From: Silene conica
Lineage: Eukaryota; Streptophyta; Magnoliopsida; Caryophyllales; Caryophyllaceae
DNA: 64,000 nt
Assembly (NCBI GenBank): GCA_029255685.2
Contig: CM055318.2
Span: forward strand, 4,407,001-4,471,000
Reading direction: 5' to 3'
Shown: piece after piece, positions 25,801 through 36,700 of the stretch
Position numbering within the stretch: position 1 is the stretch's first letter
Layout of the letters: the number at the start of each line of letters is the position of its first letter
Made by a program: the position numbers and the translations under genes
The notes under the pieces: generated by a model
Told to the model about the DNA's origin: nothing
The model's input: the letters and a program-made list of their open reading frames with translations, nothing else
The model's database searches: none

Positions 25801-27310
25801 GGAAAAAAAAGTTAATTTAGTTTAGTCCAGTCCAGTCCAGTCCAATCCAGTTCACTGTAATACTAAAAGTGAAATATTTGGCTGACATAAGAGAATTGAG
25901 GAATTGAAACTTTGGATAGAGTCTTTATTTTCGCTATCATTTATAATAGTCAAATAAATAGATTGAAGCTAGTGTTATCAATATAGTTGTTAATAAATGA
26001 GCGTCATAATTACATATCATTTCGTCGTTCCAAATGATTAACACGAGGTCTTGTTGCTCGCTCAGCGAGTCCAGTCCAAGTTTGACATGCCCGTGTGTAA
26101 CACCTCGACCTAACATTGGGTTGGAAATGGTTACTCATGTACGGTAGCTCGTCAGGTTGTGTACATGATCCACAAATAAACACGGGTTCTTTCCAGCATA
26201 CTTTGAGTCCACACATACGTACGCATCGCGGAAATCTTTGTGCTCCCTAGCTCATTCATGCCTCATCATAACTATTATACATATCATAACACTTCGTATC
26301 CCGAATTCAAATATATAATTCCTCAATATCAATACAATATTTCTTCACAGACTAATTAGTAAACCACGCAAATCTATTTTTCCATTTTATTTGTTATTTT
26401 CTTTGTGATTCATTATCTTTCTCGTTTCTGCTATAACAACAAAAAACCTTCAAAAATTCTCATTATACTATACATATTCCAAAAACAAACAAAGGGTCCT
26501 TCATTCATCACAAATTCTCATTGAAAACGCACGCTCTCCATTACAAGATGAAAACGGATAGTGTCTCTCACAAATATAACTGGCATGACCCATGAAAATA
26601 CTCAATTATCCTCCACTTGTCTTCCCATCTGAATTACTGTGAAGGATACTATTCGTCTTCACTTTACGACGGACTAGGTAGCACCAAAACGGACACGGAC
26701 ACGGGATACGTCATACCATGAAATTTAGGACACGGGACACGACATTTAAATATAATAAAATATATTTTATGGTTATAAATAAGGCATAATTTTATTTTTA
26801 TCATGTATTTGAAATTATATCTAAACAAGTAAAAGTATAATTCGACCTTTATTATAGTAACTAATTCTCATTTTCCCACCCAAACTTATCTTTTAATCGA
26901 TCTTTTTTAAAATTTTATTACTCGTCCATACTATAATATGTTTAGCCATGTGTCCGAGTGTTGGACACGGTGTCGAACACGGGACGACTAATTAGGAGAA
27001 GTGTCTGTGCTACCTAAACGACGGATAATATCCGTATTCAACAAGACTCGTTATTCTATCTTTCATTCATTCATTCATTCATTCATATAAGTGACATAAA
27101 TAACCCATTTCCAAATGAATGATAAAATAGTATTTCCACCTCCATGATTAAATTTGGTTTTATATAGTGAAAAAAATAGTCCCAAAAATAAGTAGGACCA
27201 AGCATAATGTCTGGTGGGTAAGAGAGCAATGCACGCCCTTTCATGCTCCCCCCATCGTATTTGGGTCATTACTCATTACCAAAGACCAACCCTACATAAC
27301 TAAGACCATT
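19851..27310. other. Long intergenic stretch with decayed repeats
   Basis: No gene is supported. Recognisable pieces are a MITE-like pair with GACATTATCCGTTATAAG and CTTGTGACGAATAATGTC (about 21600-21770); a repeat of about 245 bp with GAGCGAACCCA / TGGATTCGCCC ends (about 22617-22855); a piece with degenerate GACCCG/GACCCATTTGAC motifs (about 23510-23920); and a CATT microsatellite (27061-27084). Open frames of 60-90 codons are random by composition. Confidence 0.55.
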
Positions 27311-27319
27311 ACTCCCTCC

Positions 27320-27326
27320 TATAAGA
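27320..27326 (+). promoter_or_regulatory. Probable TATA box of the RTFL/DVL gene
   Basis: TATAAGA sits 108-114 bp upstream of the micropeptide ATG, between a pyrimidine-rich stretch and a CT-rich leader. This suits a plant core promoter with a leader of roughly 80 nt. Confidence 0.55.
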
Positions 27327-27433
27327 ACCCCCTCTTTAACTCTCCAACCATTTCATCAAACACACAATTCACTAACCCTAGTTTAAACTTAACCATACAT
27401 ATCCTCTCTTTCAACTTTCACTCACTTTCAAAA

Positions 27434-27574
27434 ATGAAGTTTAGTGGCTCTGCCATGGGAGGAAGCAAGAGGAAGTTTGTTAACCGTGGTTTAAGTGGTG
27501 TGGTTAGAGAGCAAAGAGCAAGGTTGTATATTATTAGGAGATGTGTTGTTATGCTCCTTTGTTGGCATGATTAG
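27434..27574 (+). CDS. RTFL: RTFL/DVL (ROTUNDIFOLIA-like/DEVIL) small polypeptide
   Basis: An intronless 46-residue protein. Residues 24-46 ([20 protein letters not shown] then WHD) are the RTF/DVL domain that defines this plant family, with [11 protein letters not shown] essentially canonical. The N-terminal 20 residues are basic and Ser/Gly-rich, as usual for the variable part. The hydrophobic segment fits plasma-membrane association known for the family. Overexpression of family members alters cell proliferation along organ axes, giving short, broad organs. I chose the ATG at 27434 because the family is short and the domain is at the C terminus. The frame stays open upstream to 27167, but that extension crosses the probable TATA box and has no family-like sequence. 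The protein ends right after WHD, with no tail. Confidence 0.93.
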   Translation: MKFSGSAMGGSKRKFVNRGLSGVVREQRARLYIIRRCVVMLLCWHD

Positions 27575-28712
27575 GGTTTCTTCGTCGTTAATTCTTGTGT
27601 AAGACCGTCTTACCGTTATTCGGTCACACTTAGGTTATCTTAGGGGGTGTTAGGGGAGGAAAGTTAAACTTATGCTCTTCCTCTTAATCCTCTTTTTTTT
27701 GGGTAGGTTTAGTTTATTTATTAATTATTATTGTTGTACATAGTTATAGGTAATTAATTAGTCAAGGTGATTAATTAGCAAGAATGTATTATTATTATTA
27801 GGAGAAGTCTTGACATAATTAATGGTTCAAATATTACTAATTTTGATACACTTTTGTTCTTTGTTGATCAATTTATTTTGTGAGTTTTTTTGTTAAATTT
27901 ATTATTTTTAGTTGCACTCGATTTAGTCTGGTCGGATCACTAGGGCGATAAAACTATCCCCATAAATTTTATTCTCAAAGCTCAAAATCTCTAATTAAAT
28001 TAGAACACTCGCGATTTTGAGCCATATGAAGAATGGAGACCTCGTTTATCGTTCGATTTTGAGTACATATTTATAAAAACCGGATTTTGCTAATTGCAAT
28101 TGCTTAGGATTAGTTTTTTTCTTTGTGTTAAATGAGTCACACCCGAGTATTAATTTTTTTTTAAAATGTTCTTTGATGATGACTTGAATGGAGTAAGTGT
28201 TTAATTTAAAATTAACGTATATGCGATACACAAATCGATCATTACATTCATTAGATGACTCAGCTTATTAGTTCGATAATTACTCGAATGAAGTAAGTGA
28301 TTAATTGTAAAATTAACGTATATGCGAAACAAAAATCGATTAATAGATGACTAGCTTAATAGTTCGAAAATTACTCAAATGCGAATAAAAAAAATCAACC
28401 GTATGGAAACGGTAACTTAAGGTGTGATTGATTATAATTTTCCGAATAAGCATTTTTGGCCGTCAATCTTTACCCAGGATCGGACGATAATCAGATAATT
28501 CAATACCAAGTTAAGTTTGGGTTTGGATGTGGAATGAATTGTGGATTCGGCCTTCAGATTTTTGCCATTTTTATAAAACGGGTTGAGTCTTGAGAGTAAG
28601 AAATTAAAATATCCAATTTCAAACTATCAATTTTTTTATAGTCAATTAAAATATCCTTCATAAAAAATAGGAAAAAGACGAATAAATAAACGAGATTGAA
28701 GAAGAAATTAAA
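27575..28712. other. 3' flank of the RTFL gene and intergenic DNA
   Basis: AT-rich sequence with no second gene. A direct repeat is visible at about 28170-28220 and 28270-28330 (AATTAACGTATATGCGA.AC with flanking ATTACTCGAATG-like sequence). Confidence 0.5.
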
Positions 28713-29468
28713 TCTACCTCTATAAAAGGAGTAGATTTTAATCTCCTCCTATTGGCTCCTTAAAATAAGGAAGGTATGGGTCCACTAATTTTACATGATT
28801 TAATTTTCCTCTCCTATATTCACAAGTAATTCCGACTTTTACTCTTATCTAATTACGTATTTTAATCTTTGCTCATTCCTAATTACGTAATCGATTGCAG
28901 CGGTAATACATTTCGTCATTGTCATAATAAAATACGATATGATCAAATTATTGTTAATCGAATATTTAAATAACAACATACAACGGTCAAATAAAATACA
29001 ATATCAGTCCAAAAATTCCGAAAAACAAAAAATTACAAACAACAAAAATAATATCGGTTCAAAAATTAAATCCGAAAAACAAAAAATTACAAAAAAACAA
29101 TAATAATTACAGTCAAAGAATTAAATTACATTATATTTTACAATCAAATCAAATACAAATTAAGATACCAAAAAAGTAAAAATATGATAAAATACGATAT
29201 ATACAACAATCCGATATATATCAAAATGATCATATTACGTTTACATTTGTAACATATTTGTAAAGTTACATATTACGTTTACATTTGTAACATATTTTTT
29301 TAGCGTATGATTGTACTTAGTAACTTAAATAGTATGTACATCGAATATCAAATTATAGACTATTTACATTGTCACTGCACATTTAATCACGGTAATTTAT
29401 ATGCTTCACTATTCAAGATAACGCTTACAATTTCGACCCGTGCATTTTTTGCACGGGTTTAAAACTAG
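28713..29468 (+). mobile_element. Short non-autonomous Helitron
   Basis: It starts with TCTACCTCTATAAAAGGAG, a typical plant Helitron 5' end. It finishes with a perfect hairpin CCCGTGCA-TTTTT-TGCACGGG (29437-29457), then TTTAAAA and CTAG (29465-29468). The insertion lies between A (28712) and T (29469), as Helitrons do, with no target duplication. At 756 bp it encodes no Rep/helicase. Confidence 0.85.
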
Positions 29469-30717
29469 TATTGCATAATTGGTAAATTACAAGATAAGGA
29501 GTTGATGTCCATTTCGGCATTTAGTAATTTAGTAATGAAGAGCTTTACTAATCTTTTTGACTAAAAGAGCATGACTCTTGTCTAATCACGCCTAAATCTT
29601 CTTTAATCCCCTTTCAAGATCATCTTTAATCTGAATGATTGTTGGTCCTACGTGATATAATTTCTGATTCATCGTACAATAAATTGGGTTAAAAAGTCGC
29701 AATGAAACTTATCTTCAAGTTAAAAACTACTCATTTTAAATCACTTTTGTCAACGGTGAGAATCCAAGCTAAAAAAATAGTCGCCAATATTTTTAACAAA
29801 TTTCTTAAAAAAAATAGTTAAAACTCTGCTTAAAACCCTGATTAAAAAAATAGTCACCAATTTCTTAAAAAAATAGTTAAAACATATAAGGAAAACATCA
29901 CCTAATATGCTCAAAGCGAGTAATCAAATTAGTAAAACAAAAATAAATAAATAAATTTCTAATGAGAGTTATAAGGATAATGAGTGGCTAATCGGGAAAA
30001 ACAGAACCTAATATTTTCAAAGCGAATATCAAATTAGCAAAACAAAGATAAATAAAAAACTCCTAATCACAATATTATTTTTTATGTGTGATGAGAATCA
30101 CAAGGATAATGAGTTGCTAATCGGAAAACAGCAGCTAAAATCCCCAAGGCAAATATCAAAATAGTAAAAAAAAGAAAAAACCCGTCTAGTTATACTATCT
30201 TGACAAGGTTAATGAGTTGTTTTTTTTTTTTTTTTTTTTTTTTTGATAAGGTAAGAAAACTAGGTTAATCCTTTTGGATAAGACCAACCTATCTCATTCT
30301 TTCGAATGAGTAAGGTAAGTTGAAGCCACCGGCTTTCAACCCACCTCGTAAGAGTTGGACATGAATGTCCAACAGAAGCCATGAAGTCAGCAACCTTGCC
30401 GGCTTCACGAAAGCAATGTTAATTATCACTTCATAACAAGGATAATGAGTTGCTAATCGAGATTTGAACTCGGGTTATGAGTACGACAACTTTATCGACT
30501 TATTAACCGTTGCAGTGATGACTGATGACAAGATATGGTAGTAGTATGATAGCATGCACAAAAGTTGATTATACAGTAAATATATGGGTACGGTCACAGT
30601 AACTTATTTCATTCAATCAACTGTAGTAAATCTAGTGATCAATCATAAATTTTGATCATGTAGGACCAACATTCATATATCCAAAATCTCTAAAGATATT
30701 ACTCCATACTGTTTATA
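29469..30717. other. Intergenic, nothing coding
   Basis: AT-rich DNA. It includes a poly-T run (about 30221-30243) next to a segment at 30245-30410 (AGTAAGGTAAGTTGAAGCCACC..) that resembles a retroposed fragment with its tail. No frame is long enough to support a gene. Confidence 0.45.
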
Positions 30718-30725
30718 GGCATGCT

Positions 30726-31270
30726 TAGAGGTGGCAATTGGGTCACTCGGGTCGGTTACGGGTCGGGTCAAAGCAGGTCGGGTCATATCGGGTTCGGGTT
30801 ATGTCGGGTTAGGACGGGTTCAGGTCGGTTCGGTTCATGTCGGGTCATCCTCGAGTCGGGTCATCACGGGTGATAATTCGGGTTGGGTCATTAGCGGGTC
30901 AGGTTATTGACATATATTTTATATTATATATTTAGTTTTAGATGATAATTTTATGTTTAATTAATGTATAGATGTATTAATTGAAGTTTAAGTTAAAATA
31001 ATTAAGAAGAATTATCAATTTGGTGTCATTTAAACCATTATTAAGCCAGTTCATTATAATGTCATCTATCGGGTTGAGAAATATCGGGTCACATGCCGGG
31101 TCGGTTCGGGTCGAGTTCGGGTTGGACAAAATAATGTTGATATCGGTTAGCGGGTCGGTTCAGGTTGGGTCAGTTCGGTTTCGGGTCGCCCAATTCTCGG
31201 GTTGTATCGAGTCGGGTTTCGGGCAGGTCGGGTCGGGTTCATCGGGTCGGGTCAGCTTTTGCCAACTCTA
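30726..31270. mobile_element. hAT-like element with CGGGT-rich ends
   Basis: A 545-bp element with terminal inverted repeats TAGAGGTGGCAA / TAGAGTTGGCAA (complement of the right end) and a perfect 8-bp target duplication GGCATGCT (30718-30725, 31271-31278), as in hAT transposons. Both subterminal zones are dense degenerate repeats of GGGTCGGGT/GGTTCGGGTC flanking an AT-rich core. No transposase is present. Confidence 0.88.
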
Positions 31271-31278
31271 GGCATGCT

Positions 31279-32651
31279 TTAGAAAGTATTATCGAAACAT
31301 AATACGAAATACAAATTCGCATAATGTTTGTGAAAGTTGTTTTGAGTCGAAATGTTATAACGGAAGCACAAAGAAAGATAAAAACAAACAGTAAAGACTA
31401 AAGAACAATACGCACATATTCACTAACGATGTGTTAGCTACATCCACCGGGCAGAAGGGAGAGAGAGTTTTATTGATGTGAGCAGTTTTTCAGATTACAG
31501 ATTCAGAACGATGATATGATAACTAGTAGGGTAGAGGTTAAGAGTTTATATACTTCTCATAACCTAATACAATACAGATTTGACCTAATAAGGCCCAGAC
31601 AGAAACCCTAGCCCAATACAGAATTCAAATACCGTTTAGTTTTCAGGGGCGACTAACAGATTCAAGGCCCCGCATAGTCGTTCGAAGCAGCGACTAACAG
31701 ATTCAAGACATAGACACAACACGAAAAAAATACGTTCATAGACCTATAATTGATCAGTAAATCTCTTTTAAAACAGTAATATCCGTCTTAAACAAGTTTA
31801 CCGAGTTGAGCAGTAGACTCGTACAGTCGTACGCATCTCCGAGACTCCCACCTCGAATCGATAAAGGGTGACAAAGATTGTGACTTCCCTTACTGTCTAT
31901 CACCCAGGCTTTGTCCTTCCTGGCTTCATTCTTTCTCACGTGCATTTCTTCCTTTTCTGCCTGTGTTATCTTTTGTTTCTTGCTGTACCACTGTCCTTAG
32001 GAATGTCACATTTTATCTCAGATGAAAGTGCGTAAATAAAGCGTAAACTATTGAGTAAGACGGATCAAAATAAAACCGTACACAGTGACAAGATCAAGAA
32101 CGTAAACTAGGCATTTTCTTGAATTAATACACAAATCTGAGCTCACAAACCAACCACAGCATCACAAAAAATCGACTGTTGGTTTTGGGTCGACTGCAAT
32201 TACAATGCCTCGCAAAAAGCCATTACGGTTTTGACATTTCAGAAGAGAGAAAAGATAACTAGAAATAGTCTACTGAATGTTACAAGGGAAGCTGAAATGC
32301 TGAAATTTCAGTCATCTAATCCTATCAGAGTTCAGAAAAGAGCTATACATATGGTGTTCGGGATTGACACCAAAACGAGCCAGTATTGTTCTCTGCAAAA
32401 TCAGCACATTAGTCGTAAAACAGGAACGACATGAGGCAAAATTTAAGCACAGTGCCAGTCCCATGGCATTGAATGTGAATTTGAGTCTTCATTGCAAAAC
32501 CAGTCGACGATGTCAGGTCTGGGTTGGTGGGATATATTTGTGACTGATTACATTTAATGTGGTTGCAGTAACCTGAAAACAAACATAAAATGTTTGAAAT
32601 GTGCAGTGTGTGAGCAAAAGACCCAGAGTTACTACATTTCATTGTCGTCTA
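31279..32651. other. Intergenic, 3' flank of SOG1
   Basis: No gene recognised. A short direct repeat GCGACTAACAGATTCAAG occurs near 31648 and 31690. The SOG1 3' UTR should lie in the right-hand part, downstream of the stop codon at 32652-32654 on the minus strand. Confidence 0.45.
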
Positions 32652-33729
32652 TCATTCGTCGTCGAGTTTGCTGCCACCCCAGGCACTATAGCTTTCCTGA
32701 GAGCCAAAGTCCTACATTGCCAAATTAACAGATCATGTTATTTCTTGGAGGAAGAAAAGTAAATCTAATAGAAAGTACAAGAACAGTTTTACGGGACAAT
32801 CTCACATACGGAATCATAATCCGTATGATCTGTGAGGAGCATGGATACATTTGTGTCGGTCCATATGCGAGATTGTCTCTGTCAGACTCGATGATAAATG
32901 AAAATCTTAGAACAACAACAACAACATCAGAGCCTTAGTCCCAAAATTTTTGGGGTCGGCTAACATGAATCATCCTTTGGAACCGTCATGAGTGAACTCT
33001 CATCTCAACAAGAGAAAAAAAAAAAAAACGGAAGTGGAGTGAAACAAAAAATGAAAGGCAAAAGGGTTTTATAGGATTTTAAATCGAACTTATCACACGT
33101 ATAAAAACCCAAAAACATGTATAAAAACCCAAAAAAAAATCAAGAATAAAGCTTCAAGTGAATACAAAATCTGAGACAATGTTTACCAGTTGGCTTAATC
33201 TGAATTCAGGTTGTGTATCGAGATCGACGTTAGAAAGACCCAGATCCAAATTTACACAGTCTTCAAGATCCTTCTTCAGAACTTCAGATCCTAAATGAGC
33301 ATACTCAGAAAGAACGGATTTTTTCTTTACAACAACATCCGCATTGTCATCTCTTTCCGGAGACTGGCTTTGAAAGAAATCGGCGCACAATTGAAGCCCT
33401 GCAATGAGTTGTTGAGAGTTTACCATATAAATGTTCTCTTCACTTTCAATTTCATTGTTGCCATGGTCTAATGCCTGATCAGCAGGGTTGTCAGAAGCAC
33501 TGTTATCATCATTTCTAAATAACGTCTCATCGATTTGCTCCAATTCATCAGCAGCATATCCCATGTCTTCATCCTGTAAGTCAATCATCACAAGACGTAT
33601 GTATGAGACCAGCCCATCAACCCTATAATTAAGCGAGGAATACGTGAAAATATGGCATGACAATCTCACAAAGACTAATATGATATGCTCAGCACAAAAG
33701 CAATTGCTCAAAGTTCAAAAGCAATAAGC

Positions 33730-33766
<37 letters not shown>

Positions 33767-36700
33767 GAGCCTTAGTCCCAAGATGTTTTGGGGTCGGCTG
33801 ACATGAATATACTTTGGAACCGTCATGACTCATGAGTGAACTCTCATCTCAACAAGAGAAAAAGGGACCTCTGAAAGAAGGGTATGGGGGTTTGGATATA
33901 TGCAACCTTTTCGCGCAATAACAGAAAAGGTTGTTTTAATTTATCCCATAAAGAAAAACAAGACGGTAATAGGTTACTTCGAGGAAAAAAAACGTTTAAT
34001 TCAAAATAAAAACATTATCATACCCATTGAGCAAGTACGCAACAAAATTACAACGTAAGCCTTTGTTTGGATACAAGTTGGAGAAAGAGGAGGGAAGATG
34101 GTCAAAAGGGAGGGAAGGGAAGCGGGTATAGGTGTTTCCTTCCAAATCCTTCTTATGTTGGAAGGATTTTAATTTGGATCGTAAGATGAAAAATGGATTC
34201 CTCCATAATAGTATTTGGGTCGCGTTAAAGCCTATTGCAGCCTACTCTTGCTCAATGAGGACCACATCACCTCAAAATGTGGTAAAACAATCGTGCTCAT
34301 TTTATAAAATTTCACAAATGATAATGTTCTGGTGTTGTAACCTGGATTCATAACCAAGCTCTCCACTTCTCTCCCTTTCATTCCTTCTAATCCAATTTAC
34401 TATCCAAAGTTCGAAACAAAAAATCGTATTTGCCTTGTCCTTCAACAAACATATCACAAATTCTCATTTGCAACGACAATATCCGTCACAAGCTTGTGAC
34501 AGGTCAAATAAAACACTTGGGAAGATAAAGACAAAGCATTTGTGGTTTTCAATGCATTTTTATTTTTGTCCTATCTAAACAAGTGGGTGTACTTGACCCC
34601 GTCGCAAGCTTGTGACGGATATACCGGTCACAAGAGAGACCTATTGAAAACATATACCACAGTGTACTAAGCTAAGCTCTAATCATTGCATCCGACAATT
34701 GAGAGGTGTAGCATGAATATTGTCCCCATCCCGTGATACCATATTTTAGGTTATGTACGGAAAAACAACACTATAACAATATCCAATTATAAACCCTATA
34801 TACATCTATAAACTCGGTATCGAGAACGTACAAGAAGCAAGGATAGAAAGAGCCAAGGAGACTAAACACTACCTGAACAACAGGATCTGCGCAAGGTAAC
34901 AAAACCTCTTCATTTGGATCGACTTGCATTTCCTTTAGTGGAGGCTCAGGAGTCACAGACTTGGGAGTTACGGGATCTACTCCCACAACTACGCCATCAG
35001 AGGCATCTCCTCCATTTTTGTCGCCTAGTTTTATTTGTTGTTGCTGACGGAAGACTTTAGAAATAACACACTCCCCATCTTTCTCATCCTCCTGTGTACC
35101 TAGGTGATATTGATGCATGACCCAATTTGTTTTCTCTGCCTTTCCACCTTTTGCTGTGCTCATATATAGCACCATTATTTTCTTGCATCCTTTTTGTACA
35201 CCATTGACAAAAACTGGCTTAGTCCTTCCTGTCTTATGCCAACGAACATCGCCCACGTCATCACCATGAATTTTCCGTCGCTTCCGGGTCCCAGTGTTAT
35301 ACGCCTTGATTGCTCGATGAAAAAAGTGAGATGAACTTCCATCTTGCTTGACACCTTAATCAGCCAAGTTATTGGACAATAAAACAGAGTGAGAAACTAT
35401 CGACATTCCATTTGTATCATACCCGTTACCTTTGGTGGTCAACTCAAGTAACTTTGACAATCCAGATCTCCAAATAAATATATCGATTCTATGTAAAATT
35501 TGTTGCCATCTATTATTCTATTTCATATTAACATTTTTCAAAACTTGTAGCTATCAAATATTGTGAGAAATGTCATAAAGTTGACATCTTTTGACCAGCG
35601 AACTCAAATGGGGACGAGATAAATGGGATAAGAGCGAGCGTGATAAACAAGTTGCCACTAGATACTGACCTGGTAGATTGCAGGGATGAGTGTAGCATAT
35701 GCCATCTTCTTTATCAACAGTAGGGATGAACTCACTAATGAAAGGATGCGGTTTTTGGTTTCCAGTACCAGATTTTGCGAGTAGATGTTGGATTATTTCC
35801 TGATCAGTAGGATCAAACTTCACGCCTCTTGGTAATCCTGGCCACTCCTGAACAACCTGCGAATATAGAGGGCCTAAATGTCTATCAACACCCCTCAAGC
35901 CCCAAAAAGAAATATCAAACACCCAGAAGTTGCAGAACATCTAAGCCATTTTAGTAGGAAGTATCATTTGACAAGATTCAATCTGAACAGCTTAAGAGGG
36001 TCGCCCACATTAATTGGAAACGTTACCAATTGAATAACACAAAGTGTGCTGTTCGACCAAAATTCACCCATAAATCACAGCATGCACCAGATATTGTGTA
36101 CATAAACATACATTGCTTGCATAAAATCAAGGAAACGTGAAGAAAAGGTTTCAAATACACTCTCACGTTCATTTAAGGATATAGAATCAGCTTGAGTCTA
36201 AGAGAATGTCATATGTCAAAAGTAAAAGTAACGGAAATAATCAATAGGAGAGTATAATGTAGTACATCACTGTTATCAATTATATAATGGCAGTTCGGGC
36301 ATGATCGGCATGGGTTGCTTTGCCACTTGGTCTTTTCAGAATCACATGTTGCAGAAGCGCTCTTTATCTTGGTGGCAATTCTGTTGCCGTCAACCAACCA
36401 CGATGGTCTGCATTGCACATCCAATTGATATTTGAGAATTTTCATGAAGATAAGGGAAGGAAACACATTGATTATTGTTTACAATATAAGACTATTGGAT
36501 AACAAGGCAACTACAACAACAAAATTTGGTGCACTATATTTAGATGTTAAACGATACTAAACGCTAAGATCTCCTGTTTTGCCGTACAGTTAGATGAGTC
36601 ATGAGTGGTATACAACTAGGTCACGACAAATGCAATCAAACAATGTGACATGAACAGAATAACATTATTTAAAATAACCAAATGGTATCAAATATCGGTT

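Noticed and set aside
26010..26216. 68-codon minus-strand frame with several cysteines
   Set aside because: It looks gene-like at first, but I recognise no motif and there are no plausible splice partners.
27167..27433. N-terminal extension of the RTFL frame by 89 codons
   Set aside because: It runs across the probable TATA box and leader and has no resemblance to the family; the ATG at 27434 gives a normal family member.
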